Shown one piece after another: positions 1 to 14,176 of a stretch of 64,000 nucleotides of DNA. Within the stretch, counting starts at the first letter, position 1. Each line of letters begins with the position of its first letter. The translations under genes and the position numbers were made by a program. Source of the stretch: Nannobrachium achirus (taxonomy: Eukaryota; Chordata; Actinopteri; Myctophiformes; Myctophidae). Location of the stretch: positions 31,125,460-31,189,459 of the forward strand of contig OY997641.1 of the NCBI GenBank assembly GCA_963921795.1, read 5' to 3'. A model generated the notes under the pieces. That model saw only the letters and a program-made list of their open reading frames with translations. It did no database searches and was not told the origin of the DNA.

Positions 1-48
1 CAACATTGTCCGGGATAATGACGTGTTTGTGTGCACATTCACATTATT

Positions 49-255
49 GTCACTGTCGGGCAGAAACCTCGTACAGTGTCCCCAAGTTTCAAATTTGTAA
101 TTTCTTTTCACAAAGCAAAGCCCTGCTTCATCAACAAAAGGCCGTCGCACAAAAGTAGTGAACCGCGAGGCGTTGTGTGCTTGTAGATCGGCTGTTTTCA
201 CTTGTTTAAATCATTTTCGGTTTTGGACATAAGAGGTTTCCACCCGACAATGACG
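49..255. mobile_element. CGTCACTGTCGGGCAG-family MITE
   Basis: Begins GTCACTGTCGGGCAGAAACC and ends GGTTTCCACCCGACAATGAC. It holds only the right half of the central hairpin (GGCGTTGTGTGCTTGTAGAT). Confidence 0.75.
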
Positions 256-1380
256 TTATGTTTTTGGAAATGAGCATTATAACATTATTTTAAAATGTTA
301 TCGTCATCGGCAACGAGTCGGCTGTGTTCCAGGGTGAATGTAAATAATAACCTTGGCTTTTTTTGACAGCTTCATAATTGATGTAACACGTGTGGTTGTT
401 GATGCTGGGGGACTGTACAGTACACCGGGTACCATGATGTAAGAACAGATCAATCTTTTAACCACCTAAACCCTAGAGTCCCTATGACATGCCTCCAGGC
501 ATGGCATAATACGTGAATATTCACGAAACTAGCAAAACCTACAAGCTCATAACACAGATGCAATGTGTTGAGAGCTTGTAGATCGCCTTGATGTCCCTTT
601 CATGCCCATATACTGTATGCTGATGGCTGATGTCATCACAAATTAATTACGTCCTTGTCCGTTTTATGCCCATATATGGAGATCCCTGTCCCGATATCAT
701 CAATATTAAAAACTCAATTAGTGCCGCCGACACAGCGTGCCGGTCGCTTTCTCCATCCGCGGCCAGTCTCTTATTTTGAAGGCCGGAAGTAGATCGAGCT
801 AACAATTCCTACTTGACGATGTTCAAGATTGACCCGGAACTAGTTCTGGTCCGAGACGTAAACAATGATAGAAGATGGATGCCTTTATGCTTGTGCTATT
901 TTAGCGAGAATCCAATGCCATCCTTGGCATCAAAAGTGTTTTTTGGAGAAAATGGACTGTAAAGATGAGAAAGACCGTTGGTTTCTATGGGATGGGATCA
1001 CTATTGTGTGCACGTGGATGCGCGATGATAATGAATCGGCGACTTCAAACGTGCCAGCGTATTTCAACGGACGGTAAATAGCCAGGCCAGCTTTACTGTA
1101 TATACAGTATATTTCGCAAGTCATCCCACGATCGGCACTCTAGATACCTTTGAATATTTTGCGAGATATCGCGGGATCGGCACTAAATCGGTTAAGCAAA
1201 TATCTGGGAATGCCCATATATGGGCATGTTCTGACGTCACATTGTTGACAACTGGTCCGATATACATCACTGGCCAGATGGCCAAGAATTGGCGTCTTAC
1301 TAAAGGTTTTAAAACCAAATGATCAATGTTAGACGATGTGGTAGAACATTTCAAAAGGCAAAATCATTTGTGAGCTAAAA
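256..1380. other. degenerate repeat region with a 70-codon open frame
   Basis: Contains a hairpin relic at 532-585 and GCCCATATATGG-type repeats near 665 and 1,212. The phrase TATACATCACTGGCCAGATG at 1,261 recurs at 24,942. An open frame at 865-1,077 (+), starting MIEDGCLYACAI, matches nothing I recognise. I do not call it a gene. Confidence 0.5.
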
Positions 1381-1546
1381 AAAACATAAGTAAAACATTT
1401 ACGATATATAGAAGATGGCATGAAACTGACAAAATGGAAAGCAAATAAAATATTTGGTTGACCCATCAGATTACTGTTGAGGAATCAAACATATGGTACC
1501 TATACAATATACGGTACTGTACTGTAGTGTTTGCACGCATGCAGAG

Positions 1547-1701
<155 letters not shown>

Positions 1702-1947
1702 CCAGAGGTAAAGTGTGAGGTAAATTACATAAAGGCTGAGGAAGGCAGACTAATGTAAGACCAGTGAGCTTCTATAAATAGCTTGTTAACGCCATGGAGC
1801 TGCCTCTCCTGGGTTTATCAGATACACCGCAGGCCTTGGACAGCGAGTGGGGGGTGGGTGGTGGGTGGTGGGGGGGGTGACAAGCATCCCTGTGCTCATC
1901 AGAGACGTGCGTGCGTGCGTGCGTGCGTTTGTTTGTGTGTGTGTGTT

Positions 1948-2020
1948 AGGGCATTAACGACTTGAGATTTTTGCAAGTCGACTCGACTAAGTAAAAAGTT
2001 TAGTTGTAGTCGACTTTATA
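1948..2020. repeat. solo hAT-like end next to a GT run
   Basis: TAGGGCATTAACGACTTGAG, then GTCGACTCGAC and AGTCGACTT, directly after GTGTGTGTGT. It resembles the TAGGG starts of hAT elements here, but no matching right end was found. Confidence 0.4.
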
Positions 2021-2134
2021 ATTTGATGATATCATATGGGGGGGAGGTAATTACTTAGCCTACCTCTGGACATGGAATATAGCATACAGTGATCCTTTCT
2101 CCCTTAATACGACTTTTGTTTAATAATTAATTAA

Positions 2135-2628
<494 letters not shown>

Positions 2629-2752
2629 GGGAGCAGGGTCAGAGACATGACAGAGGAGAGCTGAGGAAGATTGGAGGCGACAGCGGTTAGCCGCGCCAAC
2701 CGGAGCAGAAGAACACGGTGACATCATCATCAGCATGCTACGCGCACACCGC

Positions 2753-2757
<5 letters not shown>

Positions 2758-2840
<83 letters not shown>
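2758..2840. repeat. (CA)n microsatellite
   Basis: About 83 bp of CA followed by a short ATC run. Confidence 0.99.
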
Positions 2841-2842
<2 letters not shown>

Positions 2843-2969
2843 CATCATCACCATCATCCTGAGAACCTGGATGCTCACTCCATCTGGCATTCAGGTGCTA
2901 AGATGGCATTGATTGAACACTGTGTGCATGCTTTTTAGACTTATGTGCGTTTCAGGCTTCTATGTCCAT

Positions 2970-2971
<2 letters not shown>

Positions 2972-3055
<84 letters not shown>
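2972..3055. repeat. (GT)n microsatellite, left part of a split tract
   Basis: 84 bp of GT that stops at the left end of a hAT element. The GT run resumes at 3,938. Confidence 0.97.
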
Positions 3056-3057
<2 letters not shown>

Positions 3058-3934
3058 GGGCTGTAATCTGCTGTAAGGGATTCCAACTTCGGGGGGGATT
3101 TTCCGAACGGACCATCGAACCTTCGATTTTTAATTACTTTAATAAAAACCGAACAATCGGACCATCGAACGTACTGTACCTATAACCAGCTTAAACAGTG
3201 TAGGAAATGTGTTAAATGAGCTGTTTTGTCCATTGAAAATGTGTTGATGTGTGACCGCATTAACACGTACTGTAGGCTAACACTTAAAAAATCCAATCCA
3301 ATCGGAGAACTGTTGCGCTGTTTGTTGACGAACAAGCTCAATGTATAGCGGAGTTGCACGGACGATGATTAGACTTGGTGACTGCGTCGGAGCACGTCGC
3401 GTTCGGGCTGAACTGGTCTCGATTAGATTATGGATCCTTTAGGGGTTTGCAATGACATCCATCTTTGCTCATGCTTAGGACGGAGAAAGGCTATTTAATC
3501 GTTGGGTGCGTGGATGGGTGTTTGCTGTTCGGAGCACAAACACAGTCTGTCTGCCCAGCTCTGAGTGCTCTTACTCACTCACACACTGTCATCAAGTGTG
3601 TGTCAGTGAGGCTGGTTCGCGGCCCCAACAGGAGCGGAATTGGAGCGGAGGACGGTCCTTGATCGCTCCAAGCTGTTCTGGCGCATTTTAAAACTACTTA
3701 TTAACGGTCACCATTAACTGTTAGTGTTTACTGGTAACCTATTTCGTATTTTTTCTTACTGGCTTGGCCATCTCTACTACTGTGATATTCTGAATAGGCC
3801 CTATCACATTCTGATAATTATTTTTCGTGTAAAAAAGAATATATAAGAAAAATAAAACTGAACCCATTAATTTAGAACTTCGATTGCCAACGTAACGAAC
3901 GAACGTTCGAATCCCCGAACGTTCGCTTGCAGCC

Positions 3935-3937
<3 letters not shown>
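3056..3937. mobile_element. hAT-type element inserted in a GT microsatellite
   Basis: Starts TAGGGCTGTAATC and ends GCTTGCAGCCCTA, which are inverted repeats. Subterminal sequence is rich in TTCGAA/GAACGTTCG motifs on both sides. Both flanks are GTGTGTGT, consistent with an 8-bp duplication although trivial in a GT run. The 882 bp show no transposase coding. Confidence 0.85.
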
Positions 3938-4033
<96 letters not shown>

Positions 4034-4068
4034 GCGTGCGTGCGTGCGTGCGTTTGTGTGTGTGTGTC
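3938..4068. repeat. (GT)n microsatellite, right part
   Basis: About 90 bp of GT followed by GCGT and a second short GT run. Confidence 0.97.
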
Positions 4069-4143
4069 CGCGGGTGACCTAGCAGGCAGTGAAGCAGTGC
4101 TTTGTCCAGTAGCTAAAGGCCTATTCTGTACGTACACTTTGTT

Positions 4144-4145
<2 letters not shown>

Positions 4146-4183
<38 letters not shown>
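4146..4183. repeat. (AC)19 microsatellite
   Basis: 38 bp of AC. Confidence 0.97.
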
Positions 4184-4185
<2 letters not shown>

Positions 4186-4345
4186 GCGTGAGAGACTCCA
4201 TGAGCAGGTGTGCTGTACAGCGGAGCGTGAGCGAAGCAGAGTGCCGTGAAACATATGTTCCCATAATGTGTCTAACGTAACACCGTGGTTGCTGCAGGAC
4301 TTCTGTGCCAAGACCCAGTCTAGTGTTTCTTTATGTGCTGTATGT

Positions 4346-4451
4346 GAGACCCAGTTTACATTCGTGAGACCCAGTCTATATGTGAGACCCAGTCTGTATG
4401 TGAGACCCAGTCTGTATGTGAGACCCAGTCTGTATGTGAGACCCAGTCTAA
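4346..4451. repeat. 18-bp minisatellite
   Basis: About six copies of GTGAGACCCAGTCTGTAT; the first two differ slightly. The unit stays open in two frames on each strand, which creates artificial repetitive peptides. Confidence 0.95.
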
Positions 4452-4512
4452 ATACCCAAAACTGTGGGATAGGAGGAGTAGCGCAGCAAAATAACATTTA
4501 TCCAGAAAGATG

Positions 4513-4539
4513 GAAAGAAAGAAAGAAAGAAAGAAAGAG

Positions 4540-4597
<58 letters not shown>

Positions 4598-4598
4598 T
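4513..4598. repeat. (GAAA)n microsatellite
   Basis: About 86 bp of GAAA with one GAGA interruption. Confidence 0.97.
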
Positions 4599-5089
4599 CG
4601 GACAAGTACTATAGTCTGGTTTCCCTGTTTGGATTTGGAACTTCAAACGTTAGAGAAAGACTGCTCTAGAACTCCAGATGCATCACGCATGCAGCAACGT
4701 TGCAGCCAATAAGAAGCACAGATTGCACAGGCTCACTTCACTAATTCAAACAGAACCACTGACCTCAAAACTATTTGCTTCATCAAGTAACACTTGTACC
4801 AATGCAATTCCCAGCAGCACCTATTACACTGTCTGTATTGTCTTGTTGGAGTTTGAGAAAGGCACTTAGATGGGTTTCTGTTTGTCAGAGCTGATGACTC
4901 TGTAATGAAATTGAGACTGTAGTGGAAGACTTCTTCTATGTGTGATGAATAATGCATTTGGGTTCATTGTGTCACCCTGAGTTTCTAAAACACACTGAAA
5001 CACACTGAAAACCACTTGCCAGAGCCCCTGGAGTGTGTGCGTGTGTACATGCACACCGATGGAATTTAATGACGCTAAGAAATGAAAAA

Positions 5090-5098
<9 letters not shown>
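4599..5098. other. spacer without recognised features
   Basis: Apparently single-copy A/T-rich sequence ending in a poly-A run at 5,085-5,098. No gene seen. Confidence 0.5.
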
Positions 5099-5120
<22 letters not shown>

Positions 5121-5123
5121 TAT
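5099..5123. repeat. (TA)n microsatellite
   Basis: 25 bp of TA after a poly-A run. Confidence 0.95.
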
Positions 5124-5310
5124 TGTGTTTTCAGTCCCAACTATGCAGTAGGCCAAACACTTTAACTGTTGCTATTGGCTATGTTAGTGCACCTGCTTGT
5201 AATTTATGCATTAAAATGATTATGTCCGGTATTTTTTTCAGATGTCCGGTAAATTTTAATCGTGCCGCTCACGGTGCCCGGCAGTTTAAAATCCTAGGGT
5301 GAAGTCTGAA

Positions 5311-5314
<4 letters not shown>

Positions 5315-5374
<60 letters not shown>
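5315..5374. repeat. (AT)n microsatellite
   Basis: About 60 bp of AT. Confidence 0.97.
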
Positions 5375-5377
<3 letters not shown>

Positions 5378-6040
5378 AAACTTAGCCCTGAAATCCCATC
5401 GGGGATGACTGAGACAACCACAATGTCAGCACAGCTGGAATTCAACTCAGCTCTCTCGAAAGTGGTCATGGGGGAACCGCGGGCCGTCCAAGGGCCTTAA
5501 ACATTGCTTTTCATCATTAGCATGCACTGGGGCAGCACTAGCTCGCCTCAAGGTTAAAGTAGCCGTTCAAACCGTATAGTACGAGCTGGGAAATGGGGGG
5601 GAAAAAGGGGAAAACTCTCAACTCCCTCAAGAGTTCCTGTTAGAGTGCCCTTGAGCATGGCTCCGAGGCTTTTAAATTGCATCCAGTGGAGCTACTCAGG
5701 GGGCCAAGGCTGTGGTAGTACTGGGCAGTTCCCAGCTGCTCCGCATGTGTGGTTGTCTCTCCCGGTCTCACCTCAATGCATCCCCACGGGCCAGTACTGT
5801 AAATAACAGTGTGTTCAAAGCAAACCTGCCTGGTTAAATGTACAATGATAAAGCAGCAGATGAATAGCACAGTGGGGGGAGTAAGCACAGACACATTGGA
5901 GCCGTGTCAGTGTAAGAGAAAGCCATAGCCATTGATGGAGAACATTAATATCAATGATCCTCCTATAGGAGCCAAATGACTTATGTCAAGCAAGTCAAAA
6001 TAGCCATTGATCGTGTGCTGGCCTCAGAAACCTCATCCTA
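5375..6040. other. spacer without recognised features
   Basis: No conserved coding sequence seen on either strand. Confidence 0.5.
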
Positions 6041-6523
6041 CTCTGTTTCAAGTAAAAGTCCAGAAATCGAAGTTTACTTGAGTAAAAGTAAAAAAGTATT
6101 GGCATCAAAATGTCGTACCAAAAGTAAAAGTACTCATTATGCGGAATGTCCCGTTTCACAAGGTATATGTACTGTATAAAATCTATTCAAATCTTTTGAA
6201 AATAGCCAATTACAAGTTCACAACCTGAGAGCTTGTAGATCAGTTCTTTTCAAATAGCCAAAGTTTAAAAAGCCTGAAGTGGTTAATGTATCTTTTGTAA
6301 TAATAATTAAAATCTACAATGTAATTAGTAACTCAAAATAATAATTGTAGGCTACTGGAGTAAAAAGTACAATATTTGCCTCAGACAATGTCATGTAGTG
6401 GTAGTGGAGTAGAAGTAAAAGTACTGAAAATTGGAAATAACCCAGTAAAGTAAAAGTACCTCATAAGTGTACAAGAGTAAATGCAGTACTGGAGTAAATG
6501 TACTGAGTTACTTTCCACCACTG
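6041..6523. mobile_element. AAAGTACT-rich interspersed repeat
   Basis: Rich in GAGTAAAAGTA/TACTTTTAC motifs and ending GAGTTACTTTCCACCACTG. This is a widespread teleost nonautonomous DNA-transposon type. Others are at 19,135-19,200, 49,268-49,675 and 51,436-52,136. A hairpin half (GAGAGCTTGTAGATCAG) sits at 6,229. Confidence 0.6.
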
Positions 6524-6719
6524 CTGCTGGTCTGGGATCAAGTCCCACCAGGACCTTCTCTCAACTCTCGCAGTCCAGGTTAGACAAATCTGCCACACTT
6601 CATCTATTTTAGCTGCCCCTGAATCATGCCCCTCTAAGCTAGTAGCCAGTCGTCAATTGTGTTTGGGAGAGCCGTTGGGTGCAGCAAGCTACCAATAAAA
6701 TGGATCCATCGTTCCTTGT

Positions 6720-6865
6720 GTCAGGAATCAGGGACGTACTGGCCATTGGGAAAAGCGGGACAACTCCCGAACGGCCGGTTCATTCCCGGCCGATCCAGGA
6801 AAAAAAATTAAATAAAATGTCGGCCTTCGTTCCATTTTGGGGGCTGGGCGGCCAAAAAAGTAAAT
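6720..6865. repeat. CAGGGACGTACTGGCC repeat end
   Basis: ATCAGGGACGTACTGGCCAT and palindromic GGCCGG blocks resemble a dispersed fish repeat. The boundary is uncertain. Confidence 0.35.
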
Positions 6866-7102
6866 CGTCACTGTCGGGCAGAAACCTTGTATCTCCAAGT
6901 TTCAAATGTGTAGATTTTTTCGCAAAGCAAAGCCCTGCTTCATCATACAAGGCCGTCGCACAAAAGTAGTGAAAACAGCAGATCTACAAGCACACATTGT
7001 GTGCTTGTAGATCGGCTGTTTTCACTAGTTTAAATCATTTTTAAAATGATAAATACAAAACAAACGCTTTTTGTCATGCAAGGTTTCCACCCGACAACAA
7101 CG
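6866..7102. mobile_element. CGTCACTGTCGGGCAG-family MITE with complete hairpin
   Basis: Ends CGTCACTGTCGGGCAGAAAC and GGTTTCCACCCGACAACAAC. The core palindrome at 6,967-7,027 (TAGTGAAAACAGCAGATCTA and complement) closes on almost no loop. Confidence 0.85.
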
Positions 7103-7846
<744 letters not shown>

Positions 7847-8146
7847 CAGTATAGTCAGAGAAACGGACATAGATACAATAAGTGAGAGAGGGGGAAATAG
7901 AGACAGAGAGAGATAGAAAAAGAATGCGGCGGACAGAAAGAAGGAAGGGGAGAGAGAACTTGACAGAGAAAGAGAGACAGCAGGAGGGAATGAGAGAGAG
8001 AGGAGGGGTGAGTGAGTGAGCGAACGAGAGACAGCTCCCCCGGCCAAATCGGATTGGAGCGGTTTGTCGTCACACAAAGGCTACCATTTCTTGGCATCAC
8101 AACAGTAAATAATGTTTGGCAGGAATGTCCATATCACTGGCTACTG

Positions 8147-8979
<833 letters not shown>

Positions 8980-9266
8980 CCACAGTGTTTCCATAATTCC
9001 CTCACCGCGTCACCACTGGAAAGCACACTCTTCTGTCCGGACAACTAGGTTACACACATATCAATAATTCAGCTGCATTATCCTTACAAGATGATTAATA
9101 TGATTGCATTTACCGACACAACCATATTCTTTCGGCACAGCGTCCTGAACTGCATTAAAGTTGCATTAACTTGCCGTATACACTCAATGGACATGATTTA
9201 TTCACAGGGTCGGGAGGCAAAGGAGTTATGGTATATGTTTTACCATGCTGCGACCGCGCGCACGCA

Positions 9267-9269
<3 letters not shown>

Positions 9270-9354
<85 letters not shown>
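9270..9354. repeat. (GT)n microsatellite
   Basis: About 85 bp of GT. Confidence 0.99.
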
Positions 9355-9355
<1 letters not shown>

Positions 9356-9443
9356 CCACAGCATAAACAGAGTGCAGGTTTCTGATGCTTCTTGTTGGAA
9401 ATTTCGCCTTTTGTCTTCCTTTATCAAGCCTCATCCACCAATC

Positions 9444-9513
9444 TATCCATCCATCCATTCATCCAACCATCCATCCATCCATCCATCCATCCATCCATCC
9501 ATCCATCCATCCA
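9444..9513. repeat. (ATCC)n microsatellite
   Basis: About 70 bp of ATCC with an early interruption. Confidence 0.97.
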
Positions 9514-9689
9514 CTGCTCCTTCCAGTCCGTTATAAAGACAGGACAGTGCACACAGTGGCATCAGAGGTGTCAATTGAACCATTATGAAACTCAAGAGGG
9601 TGTACAAATTAACCCAAACCCCTAACCCAAAAATGGACCCTTATGTGGTCTCTGGGTTCAATCCACAGTGAGGATTTGACTGTGTGTAC

Positions 9690-9850
9690 AACCTGCACTG
9701 GGTTACACATCGGCACTCAGGAACATCGCTATTCTGACCACCTAAACCAAACTTTAACCCTAACCTAATGCTATTGCTAACCTGCAAACGCTGGTGAATG
9801 CTAACCTGGTTTCGGAATGGGGATGTTTCGAAATGGAGAACTGCCCCCCT
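9690..9850. repeat. dispersed repeat, copy 1
   Basis: GGTTACACATCGGCACTCAG to GTTTCGAAATGGAGAACTGC. Copy 2 is at 33,005-33,225, where an internal GCTGGTGAATGCTAACCTG unit has been amplified. Confidence 0.75.
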
Positions 9851-10000
9851 GCACTGGCAGACAGGCTGGAAGACAGGCTGGAAGACATGACAATCCGGCG
9901 TGGTTCTGTGGGAAAGAGACTTAGCTGCTACACTATCAACACACATGCCAGTGTGTTGCTCTTTCTCCCTCTCCCTCTCTAAGCTTTTTCGAGCTGGGAG

Positions 10001-10400
10001 TAGGGATGGGACGATATGCGATATTATCGTTTATCGTGATAAAAAACACCCACGATAATCGTATCGTGGAGACTTAATTTATCGTGATATCGTCCTCTGT
10101 CATGCACTGGGATCAATTCACCTTTTATTTGCCGAGCTGCATCCGGTGCCACTTAAACCCTCTATAATTGGTAAAAAGTACTTATACGTACTTGATACAG
10201 TCTTTTTTTCACTCTATCAAATGTCTATGCCAAAAAATAGCCGATCTACAAGCTCACAAAGCTTGTAGATCGGCTATTTTTTGGCAAATGTTCGGCCCCA
10301 GAATAATGGATTTTGATTATCGCGATAACATCGTAAATCGCGATTTCGTTTGTCACAATAATCGTGATAATTATGACATTTTCATATCGTCCCATCCCTA
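10001..10400. mobile_element. hAT-type MITE with exact target duplication and internal hairpin
   Basis: Exactly 400 bp between two copies of GCTGGGAG (9,993-10,000 and 10,401-10,408). Termini TAGGGATGGGACGATATG and CATATCGTCCCATCCCTA are inverted repeats. Inside are many ATCGTGATA motifs and, at 10,229-10,285, a hairpin with perfect 25-bp arms and a 7-nt loop. No coding capacity. Confidence 0.95.
10229..10285. repeat. hairpin module, perfect 25-bp arms
   Basis: Arms start GCCAAAAAATAGCCGATCTA and are perfect complements around TCACAAA. It is the cleanest copy of the family that recurs through the window. Confidence 0.95.
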
Positions 10401-10408
10401 GCTGGGAG

Positions 10409-12285
10409 ACACTCCATCCAGCAGCAGACTCTTCACCTACAGTGTGGTTCCCTCCCCCCCCCCCCCACCACCACCCCCGCACCCCTCTGCCTGTCTTAAT
10501 CCCTGCTCATGTCCTCATCATGCTTCTGTCAATCCCTTCTTCCCACTCCTTTCTTTTATTTGCTCTCCCATTCCTTCGCTCTGGAAGCAAGACCTCCTAT
10601 AGCCATGACTTAACCGCTTATATAATGTGTTGACCCGTGTGCCCCAGGGGTCCGTCTAATACTCCATACTACTTGGCCTGCTCCTTTTTTCCCCTGCATT
10701 ACACCAAATCTCTTCACCCAAAAGAGCCGACGTACAAGGGCAAGGTCCGCTTGTAGATTTGCTATTTTGACCGCATGTTCACCTATTTTCACTGAATGTT
10801 CGTCTGTTATGCCATACCCAGAATAGAGAGGTTAACCGGAAACACCAGCAAAGTACACTGTAAAGTCCTACATCTAATACAGAGTATTTAAATGTGTACA
10901 ATGTTTTCATATTATCTAGGGAGGTAAAGCACCAACTACGGTATATGTTAAAGGCAACTTATTTGAGATAATTTTCCGATCCACAGTGGATCGAAACGTT
11001 TCAGCCTTTTGACCCCCCATCGTAGATGTACGCATGACTAGGCATGCCACAGTGTTGTATGCACAACGTACGCTGGGAGCTTTTTTCAGTGAATGTTACT
11101 CCAGAATAGGGGTGCATTGGTTCATGTGGTCAACTGTGGTCAAAAGAACCTCTCTTCAATTGTGATCATAGATCATATTTTGCTGCCATGTTGAACATTT
11201 CATTTAATTCAACATACACAGGTTCTCTCAGTCATCTTGGCTGCTATGACAAATGAAATCCTACCCCTGCTGGGATAAATAAAAGGACGATCTTATCTTG
11301 TCTTATCTTATTATATCGATGCTGTCGAGCAGAAACCAGAAAAGTCTTTCATAAATGAACACCCTACTTCCATCCATCCATCTTCAACCACTTATCCGGA
11401 GTCGGGTCTGATCATACTAAAGCGTCACAAAAGTATCAATAATCAAAACATGTCACTTCGCTTAGAGTTTCGAGCTTGTGGATCTGCTACTTTTGAATTT
11501 GAATCCTGAAAAATAACAGTTTTGTACCTAAGAGGTTTTCACCCAACAAGCGACAATATTCTCTTAATATCACGGGATAACAGATATGCTATATCCAGAG
11601 TCGCAGGTTCTAGCATCAGGGAGGAGGTACACAAAGCATCCTACAGCACAAATGGAAAATCTATAAATGTTCTTTCATCCCAAAGTCCATTCTGATGTTA
11701 AATGAACAGTCCAGCAAGAAAGGTTTTAAACCCATGGTTTGTGTAGGGGTTAGGAGTTTCTTTTGTTTATGTTTCATAGGGGATGGTTGGTTTTGTGTTT
11801 TATGTATTTCGCAGTATTTCTAGGGCCTCTTGTAGCAATGTGTTGCTATTATGTTATGACAATAATATTATTGCTATACTATAATATTACGTGAGAAGCA
11901 GGACACATTTTGAGCAATCAGACAAGGTAAAGTAATATTGTGTCGTTTGTATCTTATGTTATCAGCAATGTCACTTTCAGGCGGAAAGAAATAAAAAAAC
12001 ATTTCACACGATTCAGGGCCATGTTTCCCTAGCCTTCATGCACGGAGTAGCTTTATTGTCATCCATGATCTGATGTCTGACTCCATTCATCACCAATCTG
12101 TCTGCAATCCAAACCAACAAAACAATCTAGTCCTCCATCTTTCCTTTCACTCCTTCTATCATATTCAGTCCTCTGTGATGGTTGTTTGGCCCGACCACAG
12201 GCCTGGACATTATTTTACTACAGTCCATCTCTCTATGTATACATATCCCAAGCTGGATATCAATCTATCCATCTATCAGGGCTGC
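10409..12285. other. repeat-poor to degenerate region
   Basis: Degenerate hairpin copies at 10,725-10,771 and 11,473-11,500. The latter lies in a worn copy of the CGTCACTGTCGGGCAG family, about 11,320-11,560. A poly-C tract is at 10,453. No gene recognised. Confidence 0.5.
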
Positions 12286-12600
12286 CAATACGGGGAGGCA
12301 AAGGGTACTGTTGTCCCCCCTCCAGGGAAGGGGGGCCCTGCGGTGGTGGGGCCCCCGTTGAACGGGACTCGGGGGCAGTCTAATTTGTGTAGGAAAGATT
12401 TGAGTGACTGTGAAAGAACTTTCTCCCAAGGTAAGATTAAGACATCATACTTTATATAAAACCTATTATATTAAGCCTAAACGGTTCTGCCGCCGTGTAG
12501 AACTGTTTTTAACAGTTTTTTAACTTTAAAAATGAATACTTTCGCGTGGAAAATCCATATTTTTCAGCCCGTGGAGGGGGGCCCAGGCCTCTGTCTATCA
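12286..12600. repeat. GGGGCCC-rich repeat fragment
   Basis: CAGGGCTGCCAATACGGGGA to GGAGGGGGGCCCAGGCCTC resembles the ends of a DNA transposon. No target duplication was identified. Confidence 0.35.
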
Positions 12601-13554
12601 GAACCTCAAGTTCATAGGATTGGGTTACGTTGGCTGTTGGTCTTCGAACCATAACAAAGCTGGCTAATACGGCTTTCAGCACGTTATCTACTGTATATGG
12701 AATAAATGAATTGCTTTGTCCGCCCCATAATGCTTTATGATTCTACTGATAGAGTTGATGCTGGAAGCACCCGCCTGGAGTGAAATTGTAATGTTGTCTG
12801 TTTACTGTTTAATGTATTTTATGAATGTAAAATGTCTTTGTCTTTTTTCATGTATTACGAATTGTGTTTATAGTTGTGTGTAATTAATGCCTGTAAAACT
12901 ATTGATGTTGTAAATGTTCCTTTTGAACAGTATACAGGTCATCATTGCAGATTGATCTCAATGGATTTCCCTGAAATAAATGTTTCAATCATCAATCAAT
13001 CAATCAATCAATCAATCATTTGAGCCATTGATTACTTCCTCTTACACGTTGGACACGAAGACAGGGGTGCTATTAAGACAAATGTACATTCTATACTACC
13101 TATGTATTACTATTATCCATCCATGTGTGCAAGATACCCGTGTGCAGCTGCTTCAGACAGCCTCTCCCGTTGGAGAGTGAAAAGGAAAGCCTCATTAATA
13201 CTCGTGTCGTCAATCTAGCCAATCTTCAAGCTCAGAACGTAGTAGATCAGCTATTTTTGGACTATAAATTACGCAGAAGGTTTCCACACGCCTTTACTCC
13301 CCTTCCTGATCTCTTCAGCTATGCCACTGCAACCTCCCCCCCCCCCACCTCCTCACCCTCTCCACCACACGATCCGTTCATCCCACTCTTCTCCATCTGC
13401 TTTGATACAGCTTGTCTAACATGTATCGACTGCATTCATCCTTTCGGTGCTGAGTGCTGCACTAGTCTTCAAAGTGGGGGAACTTGTGTTTTCTTTCTTT
13501 TGTGAATTTCCCCCATCGCTCCATCTCTCCTTCTCCCCACTGCTCTACCATTCT

Positions 13555-13561
<7 letters not shown>
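12601..13561. other. spacer without recognised genes
   Basis: An (ATCA)n run at 12,990-13,018 and a degenerate hairpin at about 13,211-13,258. Nothing else seen. Confidence 0.5.

Positions 13562-13592
<31 letters not shown>
13562..13592. repeat. (CT)n microsatellite
   Basis: 31 bp of CT in a pyrimidine-rich stretch. Confidence 0.95.
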
Positions 13593-13596
<4 letters not shown>

Positions 13597-14176
13597 CCTC
13601 CATCATCTGCTCGGTCGTTTGCACTGTGAAGTTGCTCGTCAATCTCTCCCGCACCTCCTGCTCTCACCCCCACCATCGCTCCACCGTGACATCCACCTTA
13701 CCAATCATTTACATCCATTCATATCTATTACTCCATCCATCCATCCACCCTTCCCTCTCTACCATCTCTCTCTGATATGGCCACAGCAGTCTATCTTTTT
13801 CCTGCTTTCTTTCTCTTTTTTCCCTTTTACTCACCCTTAGATATTTCTACGTACATACAAAAATCCTGGGTGTTCATTTATTTTTAATGGTGTCAAATGA
13901 ACCTGCAAGGGTTAAACACAATATGGATTTCATTTTCAGTCTGTCTGTCTGATCTACCCATCAACGCAATCACGACCCTGAGCGTTAATTTAACTCAAGA
14001 GTGTGACACTGTTAAATGAACACAACTGAGGATTTGACTGTTTATCTACAAAGTAAACTTCTCAGCGCTCCTCCTATGTAGAACAACAAATAACTACAGT
14101 AAACAGGTTATATTGTTACACTGAACACAGAGGATGTCTTCCTGTGTACTTCATGTGGTCTTCATCATGTTATGGG

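Noticed and set aside
865-1077. 70-codon ORF as a small gene
   Set aside because: No recognised domain, and it lies between copies of dispersed repeats.
4268-4669. 133-codon frame with repeated VRPSLY units
   Set aside because: It is made by the 18-bp minisatellite and a GAAA microsatellite.
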